Source: M30B66 sp040882555 (GTDB lineage: Bacteria; Bacteroidota; Bacteroidia; M30B66). From it: a DNA stretch of 64,000 nucleotides. How positions within the stretch are numbered: position 1 is the first letter of the stretch; every line of letters starts with the position of its first letter. Position numbers and translations under genes: made by a program. The notes under the pieces are model-generated. The model was not told the origin of the DNA. It searched no databases and saw only the letters and a program-made list of their open reading frames with translations. Of the stretch, positions 1 to 8,534 are shown piece by piece. Location of the stretch: the NCBI GenBank assembly GCA_040882555.1, contig JBBEBC010000092.1, positions 37,359-101,358 on the forward strand, written 5' to 3'.

Positions 1-339
1 AGGTTCTGGTGGACAGCTATCTGCAAGCGAACATCCAGCTCTAAGATCTGGTAACACAACCTTCTTGTCAGGACAGAGAATCTTTGCTGTTTCAGCCATG
101 AAATGTACACCAGCGAAAACAATGATATCAGCATCTGTTGATGAAGCCTGTTGAGCCAAGCCTAAACTATCTCCAATATAATCAGCTATATCTTGAATAT
201 CTGAATCTTGGTAGTAATGAGCAAGGATGATTGCATTCTTTTCTTTCTTTAGCTTTTGGATTTCTTCAAACAAATCTAAAGTCGGATCAATGGCATTTTC
301 TACGACGCCTCCGTCGGAATTGACATTTGTATTAAACAT
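1..339 (-). CDS. nadA: Quinolinate synthase NadA (N-terminal part, cut by window edge)
   Basis: NadA condenses iminoaspartate with dihydroxyacetone phosphate to form quinolinate in de novo NAD synthesis, using a cytosolic 4Fe-4S enzyme. The 113 visible codons, read from the ATG at 339, contain the family hallmarks: ILAHYYQDSDIQDIADYIGD (residues 38-57), FAGVHFMAETAKIL (75-88) and PDLRAGCSLADSCPPE (97-112). Cys103 lies where the first Fe-S ligand is expected. The remaining two thirds, with the other cluster cysteines, lie beyond the left edge. The gene is divergent from rpiB across a 514 bp non-coding gap. The identification is secure from these motifs; completeness cannot be judged. Confidence 0.93.
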   Translation of the reverse strand, partial: MFNTNVNSDGGVVENAIDPTLDLFEEIQKLKKEKNAIILAHYYQDSDIQDIADYIGDSLGLAQQASSTDADIIVFAGVHFMAETAKILCPDKKVVLPDLRAGCSLADSCPPEP

Positions 340-853
340 ATTAATAATTACTTTTTAAAATCTTTAAAGAAATATATAGTATTAGTAATACTGTTAGTAA
401 TGTGTGAAGATTTATTTGATTAACCTTTGATATTAGACTTACAGCATTTTGTGAACACAAAACTAACATCTATCTGCAACATCAAGTACTTCATTGACAG
501 ATAAAAGTGTTCTTACTAACAAGTTGTTCATTTCAATAGGTGCTCATTCTTTGTATGAAAAAAACATAGTGTAATTGTTAACTCATTGTTATGAGAAAGT
601 CGATTAATAATTGAAGTTAGCACTTGTTTTATATGGTTGATTAGTCCATTGAATAATTTTACCATACTAAATGGAACTGTTTATTCATTTTTATGAGGCT
701 TTCGCAAACAGCTATGAACATAATTGATGTTAACATTAATTTAATTTAGCAACTGATTTTCAGGTCAATTCATTTTACACCATTTTTGCAATGTTCATTA
801 CTCTTTTGTATTCGTGCACGAGAGCCAGTTAAATATCAAAACTTAACAACCAT
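340..853. other. Divergent intergenic region nadA/rpiB
   Basis: This 514 bp AT-rich stretch lies between the divergent starts of nadA and rpiB. I found no open frame resembling a protein, no tRNA-like fold and no strong terminator. The only ordered element noticed is a short inverted repeat close to the nadA start, listed separately. The region presumably holds both promoters. Confidence 0.6.
378..392. promoter_or_regulatory. Inverted repeat upstream of nadA (possible operator)
   Basis: AGTATTAGTAATACT is a perfect 7-1-7 inverted repeat 39-53 bp upstream of the nadA start codon. That is a plausible place for a repressor of NAD synthesis to bind. Against this, the sequence is very AT-rich and a palindrome of this size can occur by chance. 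No regulator gene is adjacent. Confidence 0.25.
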
Positions 854-1288
854 ATGCAAAGAATCATTCCAATTGCTGCCGATCATGCTGGCTATGACTT
901 AAAGGAACTCCTAAAGAAACAGTTTAGTTCAAAAGAAATGATTTTTGAAGATTTAGGAACTCATTCTTCAGAAAGCATGGACTATCCTGATATTGTTCAT
1001 CCTTTGGCTAAAATGATAGAGGCTGACAAATCCAAATTAGGTATTCTAATCTGCGGAAGTGCTAACGGAGTTGCAATAACTGCAAATAAACACGCAGGCG
1101 TAAGAGCAGCAATTTGTTGGAACCCTGAAATTGCCGCTTTAGCAAGATTACATAACAATGCCAATGTACTTTGTTTGCCCGCTAGATTCATTTCTAATGA
1201 ACTTGCTTTTGGAATAGTTAAAGCCTTTTTTGATACTCAATTTGAAGGAGGAAGACATCAAAGAAGAGTAGATAAGATGACTTGCTAA
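854..1288 (+). CDS. rpiB: Ribose-5-phosphate isomerase B (RpiB/LacA/LacB family)
   Basis: RpiB interconverts ribose 5-phosphate and ribulose 5-phosphate in the non-oxidative pentose phosphate pathway. The 144-residue length fits the family. AADHAGYDLK (residues 8-17) is the sugar-phosphate start motif. Cys67 in ILICGSANG (64-72) is the expected catalytic base. HNNANVLCLPAR (100-111) and the basic GGRHQRRVDKM tail complete the pattern. The CGSANG variant in place of the better known CGTGIG is, from memory, common in Bacteroidota homologues. The gene stands alone; the next gene begins 61 bp downstream. The sugar specificity is inferred from the family. Confidence 0.93.
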   Translation: MQRIIPIAADHAGYDLKELLKKQFSSKEMIFEDLGTHSSESMDYPDIVHPLAKMIEADKSKLGILICGSANGVAITANKHAGVRAAICWNPEIAALARLHNNANVLCLPARFISNELAFGIVKAFFDTQFEGGRHQRRVDKMTC

Positions 1289-1349
1289 TAATTCAGGCTT
1301 TTTTAACACTAATGATGTATCAAAAACGTTGTATTTTCGTTAATTATTG

Positions 1350-4300
1350 ATGTCAATGCGTGTGAAAGGATCAGGATACTCCGAACTCGTTCTTAAACTG
1401 GACGAATTCATAAGAAAATACTATACAAATCAGCTTATCCGGGGAATAATTTATTCCTTCACAGCCCTTATTGCCTTTTTCCTTATAACCACTGGAATTG
1501 AATATATTGGTGAAATGGGAAGAACAGGAAGAGGGATTCTGTTCTATGGATACATTTTATTAGCTGTTGCTATTCTTATAAGGTTCATATTTATTCCGCT
1601 TTTCCATCTTGCTAGAATTGGTAAAATCATTTCATATGATCAAGCAGCAGAAATTATAGGTAAGCACTTTCAAGAGGTTAAAGACAAACTAATAAATACG
1701 CTTCAGCTTCAACAAACCGCAAATTCAAAAGCGGAAGGTCAAATTGATTTAATTGAAGCAAGTATTAATCAACGAATTCAAGAACTTAAACCCGTTCAGT
1801 TCTCTGCTGCAATTGATTTAGGAGAAAATGTCAAGTTTCTTAAATGGGCTCTTATTCCTCTTTTAATATTTCTAGGACTCTGGATTTTCTTTCCCTCTAT
1901 ATTGAAGGATAGTTCAAATAGGATAGTAAATTATCAAGTTGCCTTCGAACCAAAAGCTCCTTTTGAATTTTCTATTGTTAACAAGGAATTAAGTACTGCT
2001 ACCCAACAGGATTTCGAACTTGAAATTGAAATAAATGGAAGTGAACTTCCCGAAGAATCTTATATTTCAATTGGCGATGCTAGGTTTAAATTAAACAAAG
2101 TAGATAAGCAACATTTTACCTATAGCTTCAAAAATGTGCAAAGAAATGTTGATTTTAAGCTTTATGCTGATGGTTTTTATTCATCAGAATTTACTTTGAA
2201 GGCTTTACCTAATCCTGTCCTCACAAATTTTAGAATCATATTGGATTATCCTGCTTACACAGGGATGAAAGACGAAATCATTACAAATTCTGGTGATTTA
2301 AATATTCCTGCAGGAACTAAAGCCACATGGGAATTCAGTACCCAGAATACGTCATCTCTTAATCTTTCTTTCTCGGATACCATTTTTTCTGTTCCTGAAG
2401 AATCTCGCGGGACATTTAAGTACAACAGAAGATTTACGAAGGATAATAACTATAAGGTTAGCACATCAAATGAGTTTATTAAAGAGAAGGAACAAGTTGA
2501 ATATTCAATTCGAGTAATTCCTGACTCTTATCCAGTTATAGGTGTCAGAGAACAAGCTGATTCCATGTTTATTTCTCGTCTTTATTTTAAGGGTGAAACA
2601 GAAGATGATTATGGTTTCTCTTCTTTGAAATTTGTTTATCAGCAGAAATCGGAAAATGAAGTAACAATTTCGAATGCGCTAGATGTGCCTTTTAATAAGA
2701 ATGAACTTCGTTCGATGTTCTTTTGGGCTTACGATTTTTCAAGTCTAAACTTAAAGCCTGGTCAGGAATTGGAATATTGGTTTGAGGTATGGGATAATGA
2801 TGGTATTCAAGGTCCAAAATCGTCACGTACTCAAAAACAATTTTTTAGGGTACCTACGCTAGATGAGATTGCAACTCAACGCGAATCTGACAATAAAGCT
2901 ATCAAAAGTAGTTTAGAAGAAACCTTAGAAGAAGCAAAAGAACTTCAGGATGAGTTAAAGGAGTTGAATGAAAAGCTTCTTGAAAAGAAAGAAATTGGTT
3001 GGCAAGAAAAAAAGAAGATTCAAGATCTCCTTAAAAAGCAGCAAGAGCTAACTTCACAAATAGAGCAAATAAAGCAGGAAAATAAGGAGAATAACAGCAA
3101 GAATGAAGAATTTAGAAAGAGCGATGAAAACATTCTTGAAAAGCAAAAGCAACTTGAAAAATTGCTAGAAGAGCTTTTAAGTGATGAAATGAAGAAGAAA
3201 CTCGAGGAATTGGAGAAGATGCTTGAGAACATGGATAAGAATGCCATGAAAGATAAGCTTGATGAGATGCAGATGGATAACAAGGATCTTGAGAAGGAAC
3301 TTGATCGTTCTTTAGAATTATTTAAGCAATTAGAATTCGAGGAAAAACTGAACCAAACCATTGATAAGCTTGATAGTTTAGCTAAAAAAGAAGACGAGCT
3401 TAGTAAGAAATCTGAAGATAAGAATCAGGATGCTGATGAACTTAAAAAGGAACAAGATCAATTAAATAAGGATTTTAATAAGCTGAGAAAAGACCTGGAC
3501 GATTTAGATAAAAAGAATCAAGATCTTGAAAGTTCGCAGCCTATGGAAGATACTGACGGGTTGGAAGAGGATATCGAGAATGATATGCAAAATAGCTCTG
3601 ACCAACTAGATCAGAATAAACAAGGGAAAGCTTCAAAATCTCAAAAGAGTGCATCTGATAAGATGAAGCAAATGAGTGGTAAGATGCAGGCGATGCAAGC
3701 ACAAAATGCTGAGGAAACTCTCGAAGAGGATGTTAAAAAGTTAAGAGAAATTCTTGAAAATTTGCTTCAAATGTCTTTCGACCAAGAAAGATTGAAAAAG
3801 ACCTTGGTTAAGACGGAGTCAAACAACCCTATGTATGTTACTATAAACGCAGAGCAGAAAAGATTAAGTGATGATGCTAAAATGATAGAAGATTCATTGT
3901 TTGCTCTTAGTAAGCGAATAGCCGAAATATCTTCTTTCGTGAATAAGGAAATAAGTTCCATTCATATGAATATGGATAAGGCTATATCTCATATGGCTGA
4001 GCGTCAAACTCCCTCTGCTGCCGAAAGACAGCAGTTTGTGATGACATCTATCAATAATCTAGCTTTGATGCTTGGAGAATTATCCGAACAAATGCAGCAG
4101 CAATTAGCGTCTCAGATGCAACAAAAACCTGGTGATGGCGAATGTAAAAAGCCAGGAAGCAGCAAGAAACCGGGAAAAGGAAAGCCATCAATGGCAACCA
4201 TGAAGCAGCTGCAACAACAAATTAATGATCAAATGAAACAAATGAAGGACGGAATGGGTAAACCGGGTTCTTCTGGTAAAGGAGGTAGCGAGCAATTAGC

Positions 4301-4709
4301 GAAAATGGCTGCTCAGCAGGAAATGCTTAGAAATGCTTTGCAAGGAATCATGAATGACATGATGAAGGAAGGTCAAAGCGGAAGCACAGGAAGCATTCGT
4401 AATGCTATTAATAAAATGGAGCAGACGGAAACTGACATAGTTAACAAAAATATTACATCAGAAACTCTACGTAGGCAGGAAGAGATCATGACTCGCCTGT
4501 TAGAGGCGGAAAAGGCGGAGAGAGAAAGAGAGCAGGATAATAAAAGAGAGTCAAATGAAAATAATTTTAACCAAAAGCGTAACATTTCTGTCTTCAACGA
4601 GTATAATCGCTTAATGAAGGAAGAAGCTGAATTATTAAAGACACTGCCTCCTGAATTAAAACCTTACTATAGAAATATGGTAAAAGAATATTTTAACACA
4701 ATTAACTAA
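1350..4709 (+). CDS. DUF4175-family giant coiled-coil membrane protein
   Basis: This is a large Bacteroidota protein of the DUF4175 type with no established function. From the ATG at 1350 it has 1119 residues; an in-frame TTG lies one codon earlier and is less likely. Three hydrophobic segments (about residues 30-52, 63-90 and 162-185) anchor it in the inner membrane. A predicted beta-rich region follows to about residue 500, with repeated ALPNP- and EYWFEVWDNDGIQGPK-like motifs. After that comes a very long Lys/Glu-rich coiled coil (about 505-790). The last third is rich in Met, Gln, Lys and Gly, including a low-complexity KPG stretch near residues 930-950. It ends 12 bp before the RsbW-like gene and may be co-transcribed with it and ybeY. 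The family call is from overall architecture. Confidence 0.82.
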   Translation: MSMRVKGSGYSELVLKLDEFIRKYYTNQLIRGIIYSFTALIAFFLITTGIEYIGEMGRTGRGILFYGYILLAVAILIRFIFIPLFHLARIGKIISYDQAAEIIGKHFQEVKDKLINTLQLQQTANSKAEGQIDLIEASINQRIQELKPVQFSAAIDLGENVKFLKWALIPLLIFLGLWIFFPSILKDSSNRIVNYQVAFEPKAPFEFSIVNKELSTATQQDFELEIEINGSELPEESYISIGDARFKLNKVDKQHFTYSFKNVQRNVDFKLYADGFYSSEFTLKALPNPVLTNFRIILDYPAYTGMKDEIITNSGDLNIPAGTKATWEFSTQNTSSLNLSFSDTIFSVPEESRGTFKYNRRFTKDNNYKVSTSNEFIKEKEQVEYSIRVIPDSYPVIGVREQADSMFISRLYFKGETEDDYGFSSLKFVYQQKSENEVTISNALDVPFNKNELRSMFFWAYDFSSLNLKPGQELEYWFEVWDNDGIQGPKSSRTQKQFFRVPTLDEIATQRESDNKAIKSSLEETLEEAKELQDELKELNEKLLEKKEIGWQEKKKIQDLLKKQQELTSQIEQIKQENKENNSKNEEFRKSDENILEKQKQLEKLLEELLSDEMKKKLEELEKMLENMDKNAMKDKLDEMQMDNKDLEKELDRSLELFKQLEFEEKLNQTIDKLDSLAKKEDELSKKSEDKNQDADELKKEQDQLNKDFNKLRKDLDDLDKKNQDLESSQPMEDTDGLEEDIENDMQNSSDQLDQNKQGKASKSQKSASDKMKQMSGKMQAMQAQNAEETLEEDVKKLREILENLLQMSFDQERLKKTLVKTESNNPMYVTINAEQKRLSDDAKMIEDSLFALSKRIAEISSFVNKEISSIHMNMDKAISHMAERQTPSAAERQQFVMTSINNLALMLGELSEQMQQQLASQMQQKPGDGECKKPGSSKKPGKGKPSMATMKQLQQQINDQMKQMKDGMGKPGSSGKGGSEQLAKMAAQQEMLRNALQGIMNDMMKEGQSGSTGSIRNAINKMEQTETDIVNKNITSETLRRQEEIMTRLLEAEKAEREREQDNKRESNENNFNQKRNISVFNEYNRLMKEEAELLKTLPPELKPYYRNMVKEYFNTIN

Positions 4710-4721
4710 ACCAATAAGCGA

Positions 4722-5138
4722 ATGACAATAACTGATACACGATCCGTAACATTTGCATCTGTGAAAGAAAACGTAAACCTTGTCGAGAAATTTGTAGACG
4801 AGATATGCCAATATTATAATATTGGTGATGAGAATTATGGTAACATTCTAGTGGCTGTTACCGAAGCCGTGAGTAACGCTATTTACCATGGAAACAGATT
4901 AAACCCTGATAAGTCAATAAGGTTCTTTTACGAGAACAAAGACAATAATCTTTGTTTTACTGTACAAGATGAAGGCAACGGATATAATCCAGATACCCTC
5001 CCCGATCCTACTGATCCCCAGAATATTGAAGTGCCTCATGGTCGTGGAGTATTCTTGATGAAGCAGTTGACAGACGATATCAAATTCCATGAAGATGGAA
5101 GAAGGGTTGAACTTTACTTCAGGTTAGTAAACCAATAA
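4722..5138 (+). CDS. RsbW-like anti-sigma factor / serine kinase (HATPase_c_2)
   Basis: This is a stand-alone GHKL ATPase domain of the anti-sigma-factor serine kinase type. The 138 residues show the N box TEAVSNAIYHGN (47-58, with Glu48 and Asn52 as metal/ATP ligands), the G1 box VQDEGNGYNP (81-90) and the G2 box PHGRGVFLM (105-113). Family members phosphorylate an anti-sigma-factor antagonist or bind a sigma factor. No STAS-domain partner or sigma factor gene lies in this window, so the target is unknown. It sits 12 bp after the DUF4175 gene and abuts ybeY, an arrangement consistent with an operon. Confidence 0.85.
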   Translation: MTITDTRSVTFASVKENVNLVEKFVDEICQYYNIGDENYGNILVAVTEAVSNAIYHGNRLNPDKSIRFFYENKDNNLCFTVQDEGNGYNPDTLPDPTDPQNIEVPHGRGVFLMKQLTDDIKFHEDGRRVELYFRLVNQ

Positions 5139-5149
5139 AACATTTCGCT

Positions 5150-5581
5150 CTGATCACTTTTTCTAACGCCGACGATGATTTTCGTTGGAAGGATAAAATA
5201 GTAATGAAGCGATGGCTCAAAGAGCTTATCGCTTCATTTGCGTTTTCACCCGGAGAAATAAATGTAATTGCTTGCTCTGACGATTACCTGCTAGATGTAA
5301 ATAAGAAGTATCTGAATCACGATTACTATACGGACATTGTCACGTTTGATTATTCAGATGGTAAAAAAATCTCAGGTGATTTATTTATATCAATACATAG
5401 AGTTACTGAAAACGCAATTCGGTTTTCCGATGATTTTAACCATGAATTGCTACGAGTAGTGGCTCATGGTGTTCTCCATCTTGTTGGATATAAAGATAAA
5501 ACCAAAAGCGATATTGTAAAGATGAGAAACGCCGAAGAAGAAGCTATTTCAAGATTTAAATTATTGATAATCAATAGTTAA
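5150..5581 (+). CDS. ybeY: Endoribonuclease YbeY (rRNA maturation), probable CTG start
   Basis: YbeY is a zinc metalloenzyme needed for 16S rRNA 3'-end maturation and ribosome quality control. The core motif AHGVLHLVGYKDK is present. Two histidines serve as zinc ligands, and Asp replaces the usual third His six positions after the second, a form I recall from Bacteroidota. The first in-frame ATG is at 5204 and would give 125 residues, short for the family. The open frame continues upstream and translates to LITFSNADDDFRWKDKIV, which lines up without gaps with the normal YbeY N-terminus. A CTG at 5150 falls exactly where Met is expected and gives 143 residues. An ATA at 5135, overlapping the rsbW-like stop, is a weaker option. 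Function is secure; the start is inferred. Confidence 0.85.
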   Translation: MITFSNADDDFRWKDKIVMKRWLKELIASFAFSPGEINVIACSDDYLLDVNKKYLNHDYYTDIVTFDYSDGKKISGDLFISIHRVTENAIRFSDDFNHELLRVVAHGVLHLVGYKDKTKSDIVKMRNAEEEAISRFKLLIINS

Positions 5582-5599
5582 GCTTCTTTTTTTCTTTAT

Positions 5600-5607
5600 T
5601 ACCTTTG
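5600..5607 (+). promoter_or_regulatory. Candidate -7 box upstream of mnmG
   Basis: TACCTTTG matches the Bacteroidota primary-sigma -7 consensus TANNTTTG. It lies 34 bp before the mnmG ATG and 10 bp before the parS-like palindrome, which would then fall at or just after the transcription start. No convincing TTG element is seen at the usual -33 spacing. Confidence 0.4.
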
Positions 5608-5617
5608 TCCTCGTTCA

Positions 5618-5633
5618 TGTTCCACGTGGAACA
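5618..5633. promoter_or_regulatory. parS-like ParB binding site, mnmG upstream
   Basis: TGTTCCACGTGGAACA is a perfect 16 bp palindrome, extending to 18 bp at 5617-5634. It matches the conserved chromosomal parS consensus TGTTNCACGTGNAACA. ParB binds such sites and spreads from them to drive origin segregation and SMC loading. It sits between ybeY and mnmG, 8 bp before the mnmG start. A second near-identical site follows mnmG. parA/parB are not in the window. Confidence 0.85.
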
Positions 5634-5641
5634 TTCATATT

Positions 5642-7510
5642 ATGCAAAGAAATTACGATGTAATAGTAGTTGGGGCTGGTCATGCTGGCTGCGAAGCTGC
5701 AGCTTCGGCTGCAAATCTTGGCAGTAAAGTATTATTGGTAACAATGAATATGGGCACAATCGCCCAGATGTCATGCAACCCTGCCATGGGAGGAATAGCT
5801 AAGGGGCAAATTGTTCGAGAAATCGATGCTCTTGGGGGATATAGTGGTATCGTATCTGACAAATCTGCGGTTCAGTTTAAAATGCTGAATAGAAGTAAAG
5901 GACCTGCTATGTGGAGTCCGCGGACTCAGAACGATAGGATGAGATTTGCCGAAACTTGGAGAATCATGTTGGAGCAGACACCGAATGTCGACTTCTTTCA
6001 AGATATGGTAAGTGCCTTAATTATCGAGGGAGATACAGTTAAAGGAATTCAGACAGCTCTTGGAATAGAGTTTTTTGCTAAATCCGTTGTCCTTACAAAT
6101 GGTACTTTTTTAAATGGTCTGATTCATATTGGAGATAAAAATTTCGGTGGAGGAAGGGCTGCTGAACGAGCTGCTACCGGAATAACAGAGCAGTTAGTTT
6201 CATTAGGTTTTGAAAGTGGGAGAATGAAAACTGGTACTCCTCCAAGAGTCGATGGTCGCTCATTGGATTATTCTAAAATGGAAATTCAACCGGGTGATGA
6301 GAATCCACTTAAATTCTCATTTCTCGATACTCCAAAGTTGGAGAAGCAGTTGCCTTGTTGGATGACATATACCAGCGAACAAGTTCATGATACTTTGAGA
6401 GAAGGATTTGATAGGTCTCCAATGTTTAATGGGAGAATTCAAGGCTTAGGTCCGAGGTATTGTCCATCTATTGAAGATAAGATTGAGAGATTCGCTGAAA
6501 GAACGCGCCACCAATTGTTTATTGAACCTGAGGGTTGGAACACGGTAGAGATTTATGTAAATGGATTTTCTACATCCCTGCCAGAAGATGTTCAATTCAA
6601 AGCGTTGAAGCAAATTGAGGGATTTGAAAATGTGAAAGTTTTTAGACCAGGGTATGCTATTGAATATGATTATTTTCCTCCTCAACAGATAAAACTAACA
6701 CTTGAGACCAAGGGAATTAATAACCTTTATTTTGCTGGACAGATTAATGGGACTACAGGTTATGAAGAGGCAGCAGGTCAGGGTTTAATGGCTGGTATAA
6801 ATGCTCATTTGAAGATTAATAATCTAGAGCCTTTTATATTGAGTAGATCAGAAGCGTATATCGGAGTGTTGATAGATGATTTGGTTACAAAAGGGACTGA
6901 AGAACCTTATAGGATGTTTACCTCAAGAGCCGAGTATAGATTATTGCTTCGTCAAGATAATGCGGATATTAGGTTAACTCCAAAATCTCATGAATTAGGT
7001 TTAGCTTCTGATGAAAGGTTGGATAAAGTGCTTAGCAAGAAATCTAAAACCGACGAATTTTCTGATTTCCTTCGCAAGTTGAGTGTCGATCAAGAGGATA
7101 TTAATCCGTATTTGGAAGATGTCAACACCTCTCCCATTCCTCATAGAGGGAAAATAATTAATATAATATCTAGGCCTCAAGTTGCATTGGGAGAAATGGT
7201 TCTTCGTGTACCGCCAATGAATGAATTTGTAAAGGAGAAAGCTTATACGGATGAAATTATTGAATCTGTAGAGATTCAATTGAAATATGAAGGATATATT
7301 CAGAAGGAAAAAGAAACTGCAGAAAAAGTTATGCGTCTTGAGAATATCGTTCTAAAGGATGATTTTGATTATTCAATTGTAAATTCTCTTTCCTCTGAAG
7401 CTAAAGAAAAACTTAAGAAAATTAAACCAGCAACGATTGGACAAGCCTCTAGAATATCTGGTGTTTCACCATCTGATATTTCTGTATTAATGGTCTATCT
7501 CGGTCGCTAA
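5642..7510 (+). CDS. mnmG: tRNA uridine-5-carboxymethylaminomethyl modification enzyme MnmG (GidA)
   Basis: MnmG, with MnmE, installs the (carboxymethyl)aminomethyl group on U34 of tRNAs reading split codon boxes, using FAD and methylene-tetrahydrofolate. The 622-residue length is typical. The FAD-binding motif is VVGAGHAGCEAA (residues 9-20). Also present are MSCNPAMGGIAKGQIVREID, KTGTPPRVDGR, the conserved GINNLYFAGQINGTTGYEEA block and TSRAEYRLLLRQDNADIRL. The C-terminal helical MnmE-binding region is intact and ends in ASRISGVSPSDIS. mnmG is often near oriC in bacteria, and here it is bracketed by two parS-like sites. The partner mnmE is not in the window. Confidence 0.97.
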   Translation: MQRNYDVIVVGAGHAGCEAAASAANLGSKVLLVTMNMGTIAQMSCNPAMGGIAKGQIVREIDALGGYSGIVSDKSAVQFKMLNRSKGPAMWSPRTQNDRMRFAETWRIMLEQTPNVDFFQDMVSALIIEGDTVKGIQTALGIEFFAKSVVLTNGTFLNGLIHIGDKNFGGGRAAERAATGITEQLVSLGFESGRMKTGTPPRVDGRSLDYSKMEIQPGDENPLKFSFLDTPKLEKQLPCWMTYTSEQVHDTLREGFDRSPMFNGRIQGLGPRYCPSIEDKIERFAERTRHQLFIEPEGWNTVEIYVNGFSTSLPEDVQFKALKQIEGFENVKVFRPGYAIEYDYFPPQQIKLTLETKGINNLYFAGQINGTTGYEEAAGQGLMAGINAHLKINNLEPFILSRSEAYIGVLIDDLVTKGTEEPYRMFTSRAEYRLLLRQDNADIRLTPKSHELGLASDERLDKVLSKKSKTDEFSDFLRKLSVDQEDINPYLEDVNTSPIPHRGKIINIISRPQVALGEMVLRVPPMNEFVKEKAYTDEIIESVEIQLKYEGYIQKEKETAEKVMRLENIVLKDDFDYSIVNSLSSEAKEKLKKIKPATIGQASRISGVSPSDISVLMVYLGR

Positions 7511-7526
7511 TGTTTCACGTGAAACT
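7511..7526. promoter_or_regulatory. parS-like ParB binding site, mnmG downstream
   Basis: TGTTTCACGTGAAACT matches parS at 15 of 16 positions of TGTTTCACGTGAAACA; only the last base differs. The site begins on the base after the mnmG stop codon and fills almost all of the 18 bp gap before the methyltransferase start at 7529. Its placement in a minimal spacer suggests selection for the DNA site itself. Confidence 0.82.
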
Positions 7527-7528
7527 TT

Positions 7529-8416
7529 ATGTATAAGTATGATAGTTGCCTAGTATGCGGGCAAACTCAGTTTTCAACAAAATTTATAGCTAAGGACTAT
7601 ACTGTTAGCGGAGAAGAATTTCAAATTCAATCCTGCGATAGCTGCAAGTTCTTATTTACAAACCCAAGACCTGATACTGAACGATTAGGTAATTATTATA
7701 AATCGGAGGATTATATTTCTCATTCGGATACTTCTCGGGGACTAATAAATAAGCTTTACAAATTTGTCAGGATCTTTACCTTGAGATCCAAGTTTAAGCT
7801 TATTCAGCAATACGCGAATAAGGGTGAAGTTTTGGATATTGGCGCTGGAACAGGAGCATTCGTTAACTATTTGAAAGAAAAAGGTTTCACTGCTGTGGGT
7901 ATTGAGCCTGAAGAAGATGCTCGAGCTCAAGCAAAAAGGCTTTACAATCTAGATTTTAAAACGGAAGCTTCACTAAATCATGTTGCTGATTACTCTTATT
8001 CAGCAATTACTATGTGGCATGTACTTGAACATGTGCCTGCACTAAAAGAGAGAATTGCAGAGCTGTGCCGGTTGGTTACGAAGGATGGAGTTGTAGTAAT
8101 TGCAGTACCTAATCACGAATCACTTGATGCTTTGCACTATAAAGAGAAGTGGGCCGCTTACGATGTTCCACGCCATCTCTATCACTTTGATAAACAGTCA
8201 ATTAAGTCTCTTTTTGAAGCCTCTGGCTTTGATTTAGTTGATATTTGTCCTATGCACTTTGATTCGTTCTATGTATCCATGCTTTCGGAGAAGTACAAGG
8301 GAAATAATGCTCTAGGATTGTTAAATGCCTTTTTTGTTGGATTAAAGACTTTTTTCATTGGTGGAAGAAAGAATTCATCAAGTTTGATCTATATTTTCAA
8401 ACCAAAAACGCATTAG
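7529..8416 (+). CDS. Class I SAM-dependent methyltransferase with N-terminal zinc-finger-like region
   Basis: The 295 residues begin with CLVCG...CDSCK, two CxxC pairs at Cys7/Cys10 and Cys36/Cys39 likely to bind zinc, then FTNPRPD. The SAM-binding motif I is EVLDIGAGTGAFVNYL (100-115), with an acidic motif II near VGIEPEEDARAQA. MWHVLEHVP (162-170) is the methyltransferase post-motif block. The C-terminal half includes VPRHLYHFDKQS. This is the Methyltransf_23 type with an N-terminal Cys cluster, often annotated only as a SAM-dependent methyltransferase. The substrate is unknown. It starts 18 bp after mnmG with a parS-like site in the gap, so it is probably co-transcribed with mnmG. Confidence 0.85.
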   Translation: MYKYDSCLVCGQTQFSTKFIAKDYTVSGEEFQIQSCDSCKFLFTNPRPDTERLGNYYKSEDYISHSDTSRGLINKLYKFVRIFTLRSKFKLIQQYANKGEVLDIGAGTGAFVNYLKEKGFTAVGIEPEEDARAQAKRLYNLDFKTEASLNHVADYSYSAITMWHVLEHVPALKERIAELCRLVTKDGVVVIAVPNHESLDALHYKEKWAAYDVPRHLYHFDKQSIKSLFEASGFDLVDICPMHFDSFYVSMLSEKYKGNNALGLLNAFFVGLKTFFIGGRKNSSSLIYIFKPKTH

Positions 8417-8534
8417 GCGCCCTCTGCCGGGTCTAAATTGTATGGATAGGCAAAAGAAAGGGCTGTGTTATTAAAGTTTGGCAGCGGGCCTCCTGTCGGG
8501 TATAATTCCTATACATTCTGTTAATATTGGTATA

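Noticed and set aside
340..853. Possible riboswitch or small RNA between nadA and rpiB
   Set aside because: No conserved riboswitch core, stable GC-rich hairpin or terminator was found. The region is plain AT-rich sequence apart from one short palindrome.
6446..7279. Minus-strand open frames inside mnmG
   Set aside because: They overlap highly conserved mnmG coding sequence and encode nothing recognisable.
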